Shown here: positions 34,207 to 43,700 of the stretch, in pieces
How positions within the stretch are numbered: position 1 is the stretch's first letter
Layout: every line of letters starts with the position of its first letter
Assembly (NCBI RefSeq): GCF_000373785.1
Contig: NZ_KB892379.1
Span: 211,916 to 275,915 of the forward strand
Length of the DNA stretch: 64,000 nt
Direction: 5' to 3'
DNA from: Erysipelothrix tonsillarum DSM 14972
Lineage (GTDB): Bacteria > Bacillota_I > Bacilli_A > Erysipelotrichales > Erysipelotrichaceae
The notes under the pieces: generated by a model
The model's input: the letters and a program-made list of their open reading frames with translations, nothing else
Told to the model about the DNA's origin: nothing
Databases searched by the model: none
Program-made: the position numbers and the translations under genes

Positions 34207-35037
34207 ATGAAGAATCAGTTCAAAGTAGTTAGAGCATTTACCCATAATATTGTTTTTGCGCAATTAGATAAATATGACTATATCTTAATTGGTAAAGGCA
34301 TCGGCTTTGACGCTAAGAGCAAATCGATCATTGACGAGTCTTCCGTAACGAGTTTTTACCGTATTCAGGATTTAGATAAGATGAGTCAATATGAAAAGAT
34401 TGTCATGAACACAGATGATCAAGTATTGCTTGTTACTGAAGCGGCAATTGCTTATGCGGAAAAGACTCTAAATTATAAATTTGATGAGTCAATTCATATT
34501 TCATTACTCGATCATATTAACTTTGCGATTTATCGTTATCATAATCGCGTTAAAATGAGCAACTTCTTCACCGAAGAATACTATCTTATGTATTCAGAGC
34601 TTTATGATATTTCAAAACATATGGTTGAAATGATCAATGAAGAACTTGACGTTGAACTACCTCACTCAGAAGTCGGATCTGTAATTCTCCATTTACATGC
34701 AGCGATGCATCAGGGTAAGGTGTCAAACAGTGCTTTTTATGCACAAGTGATTACAGCGTCGGTTGCATTTATTAATGACCGTATTCCAGAAGAATATACT
34801 CAAAACAGCGTTGGAAAGGCCCGTTTAATTACACACCTCAAATTTGCATTTAAACGGTCTGAAGATAATGTTACCCTTACCAATCCCTTGATTGATATTC
34901 TTCGTGAACGTTATTGTGAAGCTTATAAAATCTCTGAAGATCTTGCATTAATGCTTGATCAAGAGTTTAATATTCAACTTCCTGAATCAGAAATTGGTTA
35001 TATTGCACTACACATTTACAATTTACAACACTCTTAG
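34207..35037 (+). CDS. PRD-containing transcriptional antiterminator (GlcT/LicT family)
   Basis: RNA-binding antiterminator of 276 residues: an N-terminal CAT domain (1-60), then two PTS regulation domains. The regulatory histidines are in DHINFAIYRYHNR (PRD1), PHSEVGSVILHLH and, in PRD2, PESEIGYIALHIY. AAGGAG precedes the ATG at 34207. PTS-dependent phosphorylation would set its activity. It most likely binds the RAT in its own leader, so that sugar availability controls the whole antiterminator-nanE-PTS operon. Confidence 0.9.
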   Translation: MKNQFKVVRAFTHNIVFAQLDKYDYILIGKGIGFDAKSKSIIDESSVTSFYRIQDLDKMSQYEKIVMNTDDQVLLVTEAAIAYAEKTLNYKFDESIHISLLDHINFAIYRYHNRVKMSNFFTEEYYLMYSELYDISKHMVEMINEELDVELPHSEVGSVILHLHAAMHQGKVSNSAFYAQVITASVAFINDRIPEEYTQNSVGKARLITHLKFAFKRSEDNVTLTNPLIDILRERYCEAYKISEDLALMLDQEFNIQLPESEIGYIALHIYNLQHS

Positions 35038-35055
35038 TGTTGAGGAGGTTAGATT

Positions 35056-35727
35056 ATGTTAGAAGCTGTGAAAGGTGGTTTGATTGTTTCATGTCAAGCC
35101 CTTGATGGGGAACCATTACAAAGTTCGATGATTATGGGGCGTATGGCAATTGCTGCGCAAGCAGCAGGTGCTGTCGGTATTCGAGCACAAGGTGTACAAG
35201 ACATTAACGAAATCAAACAAACGGTTAATTTACCGGTCATTGGAATTATTAAGAAAAATTATGAGGGCAGTGAGGTGTTCATCACTGCGACGCATAAAGA
35301 AGTGGAAGCGTTGCTTGGAACGGATTGCGAAATGATTGCTCTGGATGCAACGAAACGCACTCGACCTTTTGACGAAAAAACGGAAGACCTTGTTAAACAA
35401 ATTCATGCGGGGGGACGTCTCGCTATGGCAGACTGTTCAACGCTTGAAGAAGTGATCGAGGCAGAACGAATTGGTTTTGATTGTGTATCATGCACGCTTG
35501 CAGGGTATACATCGTATTCAAAAAATGTTGATGGACCGGATTTTGAACTGGTAGAGAAGATGGTTCAATCTGTGAAGGTTCCTGTAATTGCGGAAGGAAA
35601 AATTCATTATCCTGAGCAATTAAAACGTATTATGGATCTCAATGTTCATAGTGCTGTTGTTGGTGGTGCCATTACCCGTCCTCAAGAAATTGCGACACGC
35701 TTTATAGAAGCGATTAAGGAGAAATAA
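35056..35727 (+). CDS. nanE: N-acetylmannosamine-6-phosphate 2-epimerase
   Basis: Converts ManNAc-6-P to GlcNAc-6-P in sialic acid or ManNAc catabolism. It has 223 residues, the usual NanE size; characteristic stretches are GGLIVSCQALDGEPL at the N-terminus, PVIGIIKKNY, ALDATKRTRP and VIAEGKIHYPEQ. GAGGAGG precedes the ATG. It sits between an antiterminator and a PTS transporter whose gene overlaps its last base, implying that the PTS delivers ManNAc-6-P. No sialic acid lyase is in the window. Confidence 0.93.
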   Translation: MLEAVKGGLIVSCQALDGEPLQSSMIMGRMAIAAQAAGAVGIRAQGVQDINEIKQTVNLPVIGIIKKNYEGSEVFITATHKEVEALLGTDCEMIALDATKRTRPFDEKTEDLVKQIHAGGRLAMADCSTLEEVIEAERIGFDCVSCTLAGYTSYSKNVDGPDFELVEKMVQSVKVPVIAEGKIHYPEQLKRIMDLNVHSAVVGGAITRPQEIATRFIEAIKEK

Positions 35728-37226
35728 TGTTTAAACAACTACAAAAAATTGGTAAGTCATTTATGCTGCCGATTGCAATCCTTCCAGCTGCTGGATTGCT
35801 CTTAGGGATTGGTGGAGCACTATCAAACCCAAATACTGTAGCAGCTTATCCATTTTTAAATCAACCAATCTTACAGGCTGTATTCCAAGTTATGTCTGCA
35901 GCCGGAAATACTGTATTTGCAAATCTTGCATTACTCTTAACAATTGGTCTTTGTGCAGGTCTTGCGAAAAAAGATAAATCCACAGCTGTGTTAGCAGGTG
36001 TTGTTGGTTATCTTGTTATGAATGGAACAATGACTGCACTTCTTGGAATTTTTAGTCCAGAAGGCGCAGCTATTGACACGGGTGTTATTGGAGGGATTGT
36101 CATCGGGAGTGTCGCAGTATACTTCCACAATCGTTACCACAATATTCAATTGCCACAAGTTCTTGGTTTCTTTGGTGGCTCCCGCTTTGTACCAATTATT
36201 ACATCATTTGCGGCTATTTTCGTGGGGGCAGCATTCTATATTGTATGGCCTCCATTCCAACAACTCCTCGTTAGTTGTGGCGATTTCATCGCAACTTTAG
36301 GACCTATTGGAACATTCCTTTATGGATTCCTTATGCGTTTATGTGGTGCAGCAGGTCTTCACCATATGATTTACCCAATGTTCTGGTTTACAGAACTTGG
36401 TGGAGTTGAAGTTGTCAATGGTGTTTCAGTTGCTGGTGCACAAAAGATTTTCTTTGCCCAACTTGCTGATCCAAATCATGTGGGTCTTTATACCCATGGA
36501 ACCCGTTTCTTTGCAGGACGTTTCGCCACAATGATGTTTGGGTTACCTGGAGCATGTCTTGCGATGTATCACTGTGTTCCGAAAGATAAAGCCAAACAAT
36601 ATGGTGGTCTCTTTCTTGGGGTTGCATTAACTTCATTTATTACGGGAATCACAGAACCTATTGAATTTATGTTCTTATTTGTATCCCCAGTCCTTTATGT
36701 TATCCATGCCTTTTTAGATGGTGTATCATTCTTGATTGCAGATGTATTACGAATTTCAATTGGGAATACCTTCTCAGGTGGATTTATTGATTTCCTTCTC
36801 TTTGGAATCTTACAAGGACAAGCTAAAACACATTGGCTCTATGTCTTACCAGTGGGCGCACTTTGGTTTGTAATCTATTACTTTGTATTCAAGACTTATA
36901 TCTTGAAATTCAACGTCCCAACACCAGGTCGTGGTGAAGATGAAGTTGCTCCAGAAGCAGCAATTACAACTAAAGATTCCCTTAAAGATGATTCCGTTAA
37001 AATTATTGAATATCTTGGTGGTCAAGAGAACATTGAAGATGTTGATGCATGCATTACACGTCTTCGTGTTTCAGTGAAATCTCAAGAACGTGTAAACAAA
37101 GAAGGTTTGAAAGCACTAGGTGCTACAGATGTACTTGTGGTCGGAGATGGTATTCAAGCAATCTACGGCGCAAAAGCAATTCTATATAAAAATAATATTG
37201 TCGATATCTTAGGTATCGACGAATAA
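35727..37226 (+). CDS. PTS transporter subunit EIICB, amino-sugar type
   Basis: EIIC-EIIB fusion of 499 residues. The EIIC domain (1-395) has LRISIGNTFSGGF and GITEPIEFMF, and EIIB (about 415-499) carries phospho-site Cys442 in DACITRLR. The domain order and LPAAGLLLGIGGALSNP start fit the glucose/N-acetylglucosamine superfamily. It overlaps nanE by one base. ManNAc or GlcNAc is the likely substrate, judged from nanE. EIIA is supplied by the next gene. Confidence 0.9.
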   Translation: MFKQLQKIGKSFMLPIAILPAAGLLLGIGGALSNPNTVAAYPFLNQPILQAVFQVMSAAGNTVFANLALLLTIGLCAGLAKKDKSTAVLAGVVGYLVMNGTMTALLGIFSPEGAAIDTGVIGGIVIGSVAVYFHNRYHNIQLPQVLGFFGGSRFVPIITSFAAIFVGAAFYIVWPPFQQLLVSCGDFIATLGPIGTFLYGFLMRLCGAAGLHHMIYPMFWFTELGGVEVVNGVSVAGAQKIFFAQLADPNHVGLYTHGTRFFAGRFATMMFGLPGACLAMYHCVPKDKAKQYGGLFLGVALTSFITGITEPIEFMFLFVSPVLYVIHAFLDGVSFLIADVLRISIGNTFSGGFIDFLLFGILQGQAKTHWLYVLPVGALWFVIYYFVFKTYILKFNVPTPGRGEDEVAPEAAITTKDSLKDDSVKIIEYLGGQENIEDVDACITRLRVSVKSQERVNKEGLKALGATDVLVVGDGIQAIYGAKAILYKNNIVDILGIDE

Positions 37227-37300
37227 TACTCATAAATATCTGAATAAAAATACAATGGTCACCGTAGTGTTCATTGAGAAATTATGTATGGAGGTTCACC

Positions 37301-37774
37301 ATGTTTGAACGATTTAAGAAAAAAGAAGAAGTTATGAAACCATTTGGAACTGGGATTGCACGCTCGTTAACTGCAGTTCCGGACCAAGTGTTTTCTCAAA
37401 AAATGATGGGGGATGGATACGCTCTTGAACTTACAGAGGGTGCAATTACTGCACCAGTAAGTGGTGAAGTTACCATGATTTTCCCTACAGGACATGCATT
37501 TGGAATTACAACGGATGCAGGCTTGGAACTTCTGATTCATATTGGTATTGATACCGTAGAACTAAAGGGCGAAGGCTTTGATGCTGTTGTGAAACAAGGT
37601 GACAAAGTAAAACAAGGTGATGTCTTAACACACGTTGACCTCGAATTCATAAAGGCACAAGGAAAATCTTTAATAAGTCCTTTTATCTTTACATCAGGTC
37701 AAAGTATTGTACTTCATAAAGAGAATGAGATGGTTGACCCCTCAACAGATCAACTCTTAACAATACAAAAGTAA
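37301..37774 (+). CDS. PTS EIIA, glucose type (Crr-like)
   Basis: Stand-alone EIIA of 157 residues that passes phosphate from HPr to EIIB. Phospho-site His80 is in LLIHIGIDTV; the second active-site His is in TGHAFGI. GGAGGTTCACC precedes the ATG; an in-frame codon at 37274 is unlikely. It completes the preceding EIICB and could also serve the EIIA-less EIICB at 1.7 kb. It ends at a terminator. Confidence 0.92.
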   Translation: MFERFKKKEEVMKPFGTGIARSLTAVPDQVFSQKMMGDGYALELTEGAITAPVSGEVTMIFPTGHAFGITTDAGLELLIHIGIDTVELKGEGFDAVVKQGDKVKQGDVLTHVDLEFIKAQGKSLISPFIFTSGQSIVLHKENEMVDPSTDQLLTIQK

Positions 37775-37818
37775 ATAACAAGCAAAGGGTCAAATCTCAT
37801 CAGTGTGGATTTAGCCTA

Positions 37819-37853
37819 AAAGCAAACATGTATAAAACCATGTTTGCTTTTTA
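37819..37853 (+). terminator. Intrinsic terminator after EIIA
   Basis: AAAGCAAACATG-TATAAAAC-CATGTTTGCTTT, a perfect 12-pair stem followed by a short T-run. Confidence 0.85.
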
Positions 37854-38045
37854 TGTGCTCATAGCATGAAAAATATCCTAATTGCTGATCTACCGTATAA
37901 AAGAATGGGATGATTAATCATAATTCGTTTAAGCAAAGACCATGAGTGGAGATATATGACAAGTTCTATTTTGTGTGTTTAATTATCATCATTCCTTAAC
38001 ACAAATTTCTTAGAATTCAAGTATACTTTTCACCAAAGGAGGTGC

Positions 38046-38486
38046 ATGATGGTAACATTTAGACGTCCATATTCACGAATTGTGATGAGTTATGTACTGA
38101 GTGTTCTGATACCGCTAATGAGTGTGGGACTTATGTTGCAGCTCATGCACAATCAAACGTCTTTGGACTATGATAATATCTTAGGAGCCACAGCTGCCTT
38201 AGCGGGTATCGTGATGGTTGCTTGTATTTATTTTTTAGTTCTGAAAGATGCAGTTAAAATAAGTGTCAGTGAATCGATGCTTATATACTATCAATTTGGA
38301 AAATTAAGACATTCTTATCATTTGAAAGATTATCAAATTGAGACTTATGCCGAAGGGTCACGAATGGATTTAGTATTATTCGCATACACGGGTGGTGATA
38401 AGGTTGTAATTCATTGCCGACCTTTAGGGCGAGAGAATTTTGAGGCATTAGTACAAAGGCTTAATCAAATAAAAACCAACACCTAA
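38046..38486 (+). CDS. Small membrane protein of unknown function (two membrane segments)
   Basis: Protein of 146 residues with two hydrophobic segments (about 14-32 and 45-65) and a cytoplasmic C-terminal domain of beta character, an arrangement similar to PH-like membrane proteins. AAAGGAGGTGC lies just before two adjacent ATG codons (38046 and 38049); the second has the better spacing. No function recognised. Its last codons form the 5' arm of the terminator shared with the convergent gene. Confidence 0.72.
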   Translation: MMVTFRRPYSRIVMSYVLSVLIPLMSVGLMLQLMHNQTSLDYDNILGATAALAGIVMVACIYFLVLKDAVKISVSESMLIYYQFGKLRHSYHLKDYQIETYAEGSRMDLVLFAYTGGDKVVIHCRPLGRENFEALVQRLNQIKTNT

Positions 38487-38499
38487 AATGTTGGTTTTT
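38471..38499. terminator. Bidirectional terminator overlapping both gene ends
   Basis: AAAAACCAACA-CCTAAAA-TGTTGGTTTTT: 11-pair stem embedded in the final codons of the two convergent genes. Confidence 0.88.
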
Positions 38500-38881
38500 A
38501 TTTGATGTATTGTAGAACTTTTTCGGGAACATCTTTTTCTAAAATAATCTGTGACTTTACAACGATCTGTTTGCTTTTGATGATATGCATGTAGGATCCA
38601 GGTTGTAGAAGTGATTCCGGTTTTTTTGCTTCAACTGAGAATTGGACATCCGTTGTTTCACCTTTTTCATTGTATGCAATCAGATTGTACTTCCGACCTT
38701 CACTCACAGCTTTATGTGCTGCATCATATAAAGTCTCAATTTCGGTAGGTGTATCTAAGGGAACACGTAGGTAATAATCACTGCCGACATATCGGTCCTG
38801 ATAGTATTGGTAAGATTTAAACCCTGAAAATCCCACAACCACAAAAGCAATCGCAATTATAATAATTGTATGTTTTTTCAT
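38498..38881 (-). CDS. YxeA-family secreted or membrane-anchored protein
   Basis: Protein of 127 residues with one N-terminal hydrophobic segment (HTIIIIAIAFVVVGFSG) and a small beta-rich domain. YYQDRYVGSDYYLRV and AYNEKGE are typical of the YxeA/DUF1093 family, many of which are secreted proteins of unknown role. GGAGGTTAC precedes the ATG. Monocistronic. Confidence 0.82.
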   Translation of the reverse strand: MKKHTIIIIAIAFVVVGFSGFKSYQYYQDRYVGSDYYLRVPLDTPTEIETLYDAAHKAVSEGRKYNLIAYNEKGETTDVQFSVEAKKPESLLQPGSYMHIIKSKQIVVKSQIILEKDVPEKVLQYIK

Positions 38882-38956
38882 TGTAACCTCCTTGGCGCTT
38901 TAATTGTAGCATCAAAGAATCTTACATAATGATACAAAGGACTTACAGTTATGTAA

Positions 38957-38984
38957 GAAAAAAAATAGACACGAGTGTCTATTT
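38957..38984 (-). terminator. Intrinsic terminator after the EEP-family gene
   Basis: On the minus strand AAATAGACAC-TC-GTGTCTATTT plus eight T; the gene's TAG stop lies inside the stem. Confidence 0.9.
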
Positions 38985-40049
38985 AAATTTAATCGTCATG
39001 GTGACAGGATTGTGGTCGGAATATTTGAAATCAATAGTTCCCAGTCCAACTGTATCAATAATTTCGATATTGTCGGAAACAAGAAAACCATCGATGACCG
39101 CCATAAACGTTTCTTGAGGCCGATATGCTTTATCAACCGCACGTACTGAAGGATTAGCGGGGTCTACACCCCAATGGTAGCCGGAAGGAGCAAAGTCTTC
39201 TGGCAGCTCCATAATCCAGTCAGGATAAGAATCCGTCCAAGTGAAATTGTGAGAATCGGTCGTTGGCAATTCATGATTGAAATCACCACCAAGGACAACA
39301 TAATTACCTTGGTTATATTCGCTTTCGAGTACCTCTTTCATCTGCGCAAGTTGTTGGACACGAACCTTGCCCCCTTTATCAAATGCGGAGAAATGAGCAT
39401 TAATAAGGATAAATTCTTTTCCATTATCCATCGGGTATCGGGTCACACTGAATGCACGTTTAAGGTCAAAGAGTTGTTTTACCAAGGGTTCTTTCCCATT
39501 GAACTGATAGCGTGTGGAACTTAAGGGTTCTGCTTTTGATAGAGTGGCAATCCCACTTTCTGCCCCTCCCATTGGATGCGTGAACGGTACAGGAACATAT
39601 TTCACTTTGTAATTAGGGGCGAAAATTCCGTGATAGCCTTCATTACGAAGGAGATCATATTGATTCACATTAAAACTGCGCTTGCCGGAAAGATCCACTT
39701 CCTGAAAGAGCGCGAAATCAGGATTGGTGTCTTGGAATATAGAGAGAATGCCATCCATATTTAGAAGCACTTCCTCGAGTGTATCAGCGCCGGCTTTATT
39801 ACCACCATCCATAAAAAAGTCTTGGTCTTGGCCAAGTGCAGCATAGCCAATATTATAAGTTAATAAAGTATATGGTTTATTGGTGTAGAGTGTGGCTTGG
39901 ACATGCGCCTTGTCAATAGCCAAATCCGTGAGCGGTTCTGGCTTATAATCTGTTAAGAAGGCGTAGCTAATCAAACCACCAAGGATGATTACAATGACAA
40001 GTACCAAACTGAGTAAGGCTTTCCAAATCGTTTTTAAATGTTTTTTCAT
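38979..40049 (-). CDS. Membrane-anchored endonuclease/exonuclease/phosphatase-family protein
   Basis: Extracytoplasmic metal-dependent phosphoesterase of 356 residues with an N-terminal membrane anchor (TIWKALLSLVLVIVIILGG). Active-site motifs of the EEP fold are LLTYNIGY, LFQEVD, LGGDFNHE and KYSDHNPV. Possible substrates are phospholipids (sphingomyelinase-like), inositol phosphates or nucleic acid; none is indicated. The ATG at 40049 is preferred because GGGG lies upstream; an in-frame ATG at 40061 is possible. It stands alone, divergent from cspA. Confidence 0.85.
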   Translation of the reverse strand: MKKHLKTIWKALLSLVLVIVIILGGLISYAFLTDYKPEPLTDLAIDKAHVQATLYTNKPYTLLTYNIGYAALGQDQDFFMDGGNKAGADTLEEVLLNMDGILSIFQDTNPDFALFQEVDLSGKRSFNVNQYDLLRNEGYHGIFAPNYKVKYVPVPFTHPMGGAESGIATLSKAEPLSSTRYQFNGKEPLVKQLFDLKRAFSVTRYPMDNGKEFILINAHFSAFDKGGKVRVQQLAQMKEVLESEYNQGNYVVLGGDFNHELPTTDSHNFTWTDSYPDWIMELPEDFAPSGYHWGVDPANPSVRAVDKAYRPQETFMAVIDGFLVSDNIEIIDTVGLGTIDFKYSDHNPVTMTIKFK

Positions 40050-40195
40050 GAGGAACCCCATTTCTATAATTTAATTTTACGTTAGTTTAACCCGTGCTAC
40101 AAGATAAATGTATAAAAATTTAAAGTGACTTATTTGTGGAATTTTAGTGATAATTGAATTAGTTTTAATGTTTAGTAGTATTTAGCGAAATGATG

Positions 40196-40287
40196 TGATA
40201 TACTGTAGAAGTTAAAAGATACTCATTGCAATTGTGTGAACAAAGTAAGCATGACCTTCTTAATTAACTAGAACTGGAGGCATACTT
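40196..40287 (+). promoter_or_regulatory. cspA promoter and 5' leader
   Basis: An extended -10 element TGA-TATACT is at 40196-40204, followed by a leader of about 77 bases before the start codon. Cold-shock genes usually carry a structured leader; no clear Csp box was identified by eye. Confidence 0.5.
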
Positions 40288-40488
40288 ATGGAATCAGGAA
40301 AAGTAAAATTCTTTAATGCAGATAAAGGTTTTGGATTCATCATCACTGACAGTGGAAAAGAAATTTTCGTACACTACTCAGGAATTATTAGCGATGGTTT
40401 TAAAACTTTAAATGACGGTGATGTTGTTACTTTCGATATTGAAAGTGATACACGTGGTGATAAAGCTATCAACGTTAAAGTTGCTTAA
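40288..40488 (+). CDS. cspA: Cold-shock protein
   Basis: Single-stranded nucleic acid-binding OB-fold protein of 66 residues. RNP1 is [15 protein letters not shown] and RNP2 is [14 protein letters not shown] precedes the ATG. It probably acts as an RNA chaperone. Residue differences from typical Csp (HYSGI for HFSAI) are minor. Monocistronic with its own terminator. Confidence 0.95.
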   Translation: MESGKVKFFNADKGFGFIITDSGKEIFVHYSGIISDGFKTLNDGDVVTFDIESDTRGDKAINVKVA

Positions 40489-40505
40489 TTAAAACACTAT
40501 AATTT

Positions 40506-40531
40506 AACTCTCGGAAACGAGAGTTTTTTTG
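40506..40531 (+). terminator. Intrinsic terminator after cspA
   Basis: AACTCTCG-GAAA-CGAGAGTT followed by a T-run; GNRA-type loop. Confidence 0.92.
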
Positions 40532-40723
40532 TGCTTTCTTGTCATCACATTATTTGTTATTAGGTATCAAAAATACCCATAAGTACCCAAGATTTGCTTT
40601 CAAATATCGCGTTTATTGACGACATTTAGAAATTTCTTAAATATTCACTATTCGATTTTTTTTTCATGTATTATAAAAAAAAGTCATAGCAATAGGACTA
40701 TATATAAGGATAGCGGTGGTATT

Positions 40724-43700
40724 ATGAAAAAAAGATTTAAAAAATGGATGCCTCTTGTTTTGTCACTACTCTTAGTGATTACAACAGGTACAAGTATTCG
40801 TGCCAATGATGACGGTACACTAGCGGAAATGACACCAATGGATGATGTATCTGTGGTGCAAACACTTATGAATGACGATGAAATTGAAGAGGAGCCTATC
40901 GCTGTTGCTTCAGATCGAAGTGAACCCGTCGATATTATTGTGGAACTTGAAGCACGTCCAATCCTTGATTATGAGAATGAAATCAGTCAAGTTGGCAGCA
41001 TCGGTGATTTTTCAGAGACGAAACAAGCTCAAGATATTGAAGCGGATTTGATTCAGTCTCATGAAACGATTGTGGAAAAAATTGCGGAAACAATTCAGAA
41101 AGATGTGGAAGTAGAGAGTAACTTTACACGTGTTATGAATGGTTTTTCTTTAAAAGCATCTTTAGATGATCTCGCACTGATTAAAGACATCGAGGGTGTT
41201 AAAAGTGCGTTTGTCAGTCAAACATATCAAATTCCTGAGCCCCAAATGGTTGATAGTAATCGCACCATCGGTGCTGATACCATTTGGACCCAATCGCATT
41301 ATAAAGGTGAAAACATTGTCGTAGCAGTCCTTGATACAGGGCTTGATACCGGTCATCCAGCTTTCGCAGTAGCGCCTACGCAATCACGTGTTAATAAGCA
41401 ACGGATCCAATCGGTTTTAAATAATAAAAAACTAAAAGCATCTGCGAATACACCGGGATTAACTGCAGATCATGTTTATATTAACGCAAAAGTTCCTTTT
41501 GTTTATGATTATGCCGATAAGGATTCGATTGTAGATCCAAGCGCTCATAACTATGGCAAACTTGCACATGGTACCCACGTAGCTGGAACGGTAGCAGGTA
41601 AAGATAACGCCGATTTTAGAGGTGTTGCACCTGAGGCCCAATTAATGATCTTTAAAGTCTTTAGTGATAATGGTGGTGGTGCCAGTGATGTGAGCTTAGT
41701 ATCCGCATTGGAAGACTGTGTCTATCTCGGTGTGGATGTGATTAACATGAGTTTAGGGAGTGATGCCGGTTATATGCATGACGCTTATAAACCTACAAAT
41801 GATATGTATAATCGAATTCGCGATAATGGGATTGTATTGGATGTTGCAGCGGGTAATGCGATGTCTTCCTCCGAAAAAAACCTTTACGGTAATGATCTCA
41901 CACTTGCATCTGATCCAGACCATGGTATTGTCGGCAGTCCATCAACCTATGCCTCACCGATATCGGTTGCCAGTGTAAATAATACCAAATACCGTCCGGG
42001 CGATAAGACTATAGACCCAACCCAAGTTACGCTCTCAAGTTTTTCAAGTATTGGAACTACGCCCAATATTAGTATAAAACCTGAAATATCTGCTCCTGGT
42101 GCATGGATCCGTTCCGCGATGCCGCGTCTAAACGGTCAAAACTATGACGAGATGTCTGGTACGTCGATGGCTACGCCACATGTTGCCGGTGCTTCAGCCC
42201 TTATGAAACAGTATTTGAATGATAAGTTCGGTGCTTTAACCAATATCCAAAAAATGGAATTAACCAACAATCTTCTAATGAGTACAGCACATCCTATTGT
42301 ACAAAAAGATGGTGCGCCGCAACCCGTTCGAAAACAGGGTTCGGGTATGATGGATATTAATGCTGCCGTTAAAACTCCAGTTTATTTAAGTGTAGATCCA
42401 AAGCAAACACATGATGGGTCCAATCGTCCTAAAATCGAATTGGGTGATGACCAGCAAAAGACGGGTAATTATACACTCAAATTTAAAATCACAAATATAG
42501 GAAATAAAACAGAAACGTATCAAATTACAGAAAAAGTAAGTGTTCCTGTTATTAAACGAAGTATGATGGAAGATCATCGTGAGTATGCCTTTATGACGGA
42601 TGATAATCGAACTGCCGACATGAATCGAAGTGGTCCCACTTCAGTAACGGTTAAACCTAATGAGACAAAGGATATCAGTATTACCGTCCAATTGACGCAG
42701 ACAGAAAAAAACCGTTTAAATCAAGAATTTGAGAATGGAACTTATGTGGAAGGATTTATCCAATTATCACATGCCTCAAATCCACAAGTCAGCATTCCGT
42801 TCTTGGCATTTTATGGCGATTGGGAGCGTGCACCGATTTTTGACCATGCCGCAGAGTATGAAATGGGAGTACGTGCAAGTAATTATGCACACCGTTATCT
42901 TTCAGAAAAGATGACGATGGGAGGAAATATTTTTGATCGTCGTCTTGTACATACCAACCCAAGTCGATTTGTCTTATCCCCTAATGGTGATGGCTTGTAT
43001 GATAAGTTGACAGGTATTAACCTTGGGCAATTGCGGAATGTTGAGAAAATGACGATGCAAATCACTAATAAGCAAACAAAACAATTAGTCATGCGTGAAG
43101 AACGTCCAAATATACGTAAAACATTTTATAATAATAACTACGGTAAGCAGGTTCCTAACATTCTATTTTGGCCTTTCTCAACCTTTACGGGTTTGGATCA
43201 ACAAAAAAATCCACTGCCTGAAGGGCGTTACGAGATAAAAATAAGCGCAGATTTAGGATATCGTCCAGGAGTTGATCAAGAAATTGTACATATCGTGCAT
43301 ATTGATACAACCAAACCTGTGGTACCTCAAGATAAAATTAAATTCACGGAAAAAAATGGTAAAGTCATGCTTCATGTTGAAAGCAGTGACAATACATTCT
43401 TAACACAAACTGCCTTATATCCCATCTATAATGGTGAAGTCCAAGTAAATCGTCCTTTGAAGAAACAATATACGCCATATGATCTTGTATCACGTCATGC
43501 ATTTGATGTTGATGTGACCAATTTAAAAGGGCAAGAAGTGATGATTTCTGCGGTTGATGCGGGAATGCTTGAAACCAATTATAAAACAACTGTTCCAGGA
43601 ACACCTTCACCACGTCTTAAAGTAGATGAATTCAAAATAAAAGTAGGTGAACAAGTCCAACTCGAACCTGAAAATTTTAAATGGAAAGAACCAACCTTTG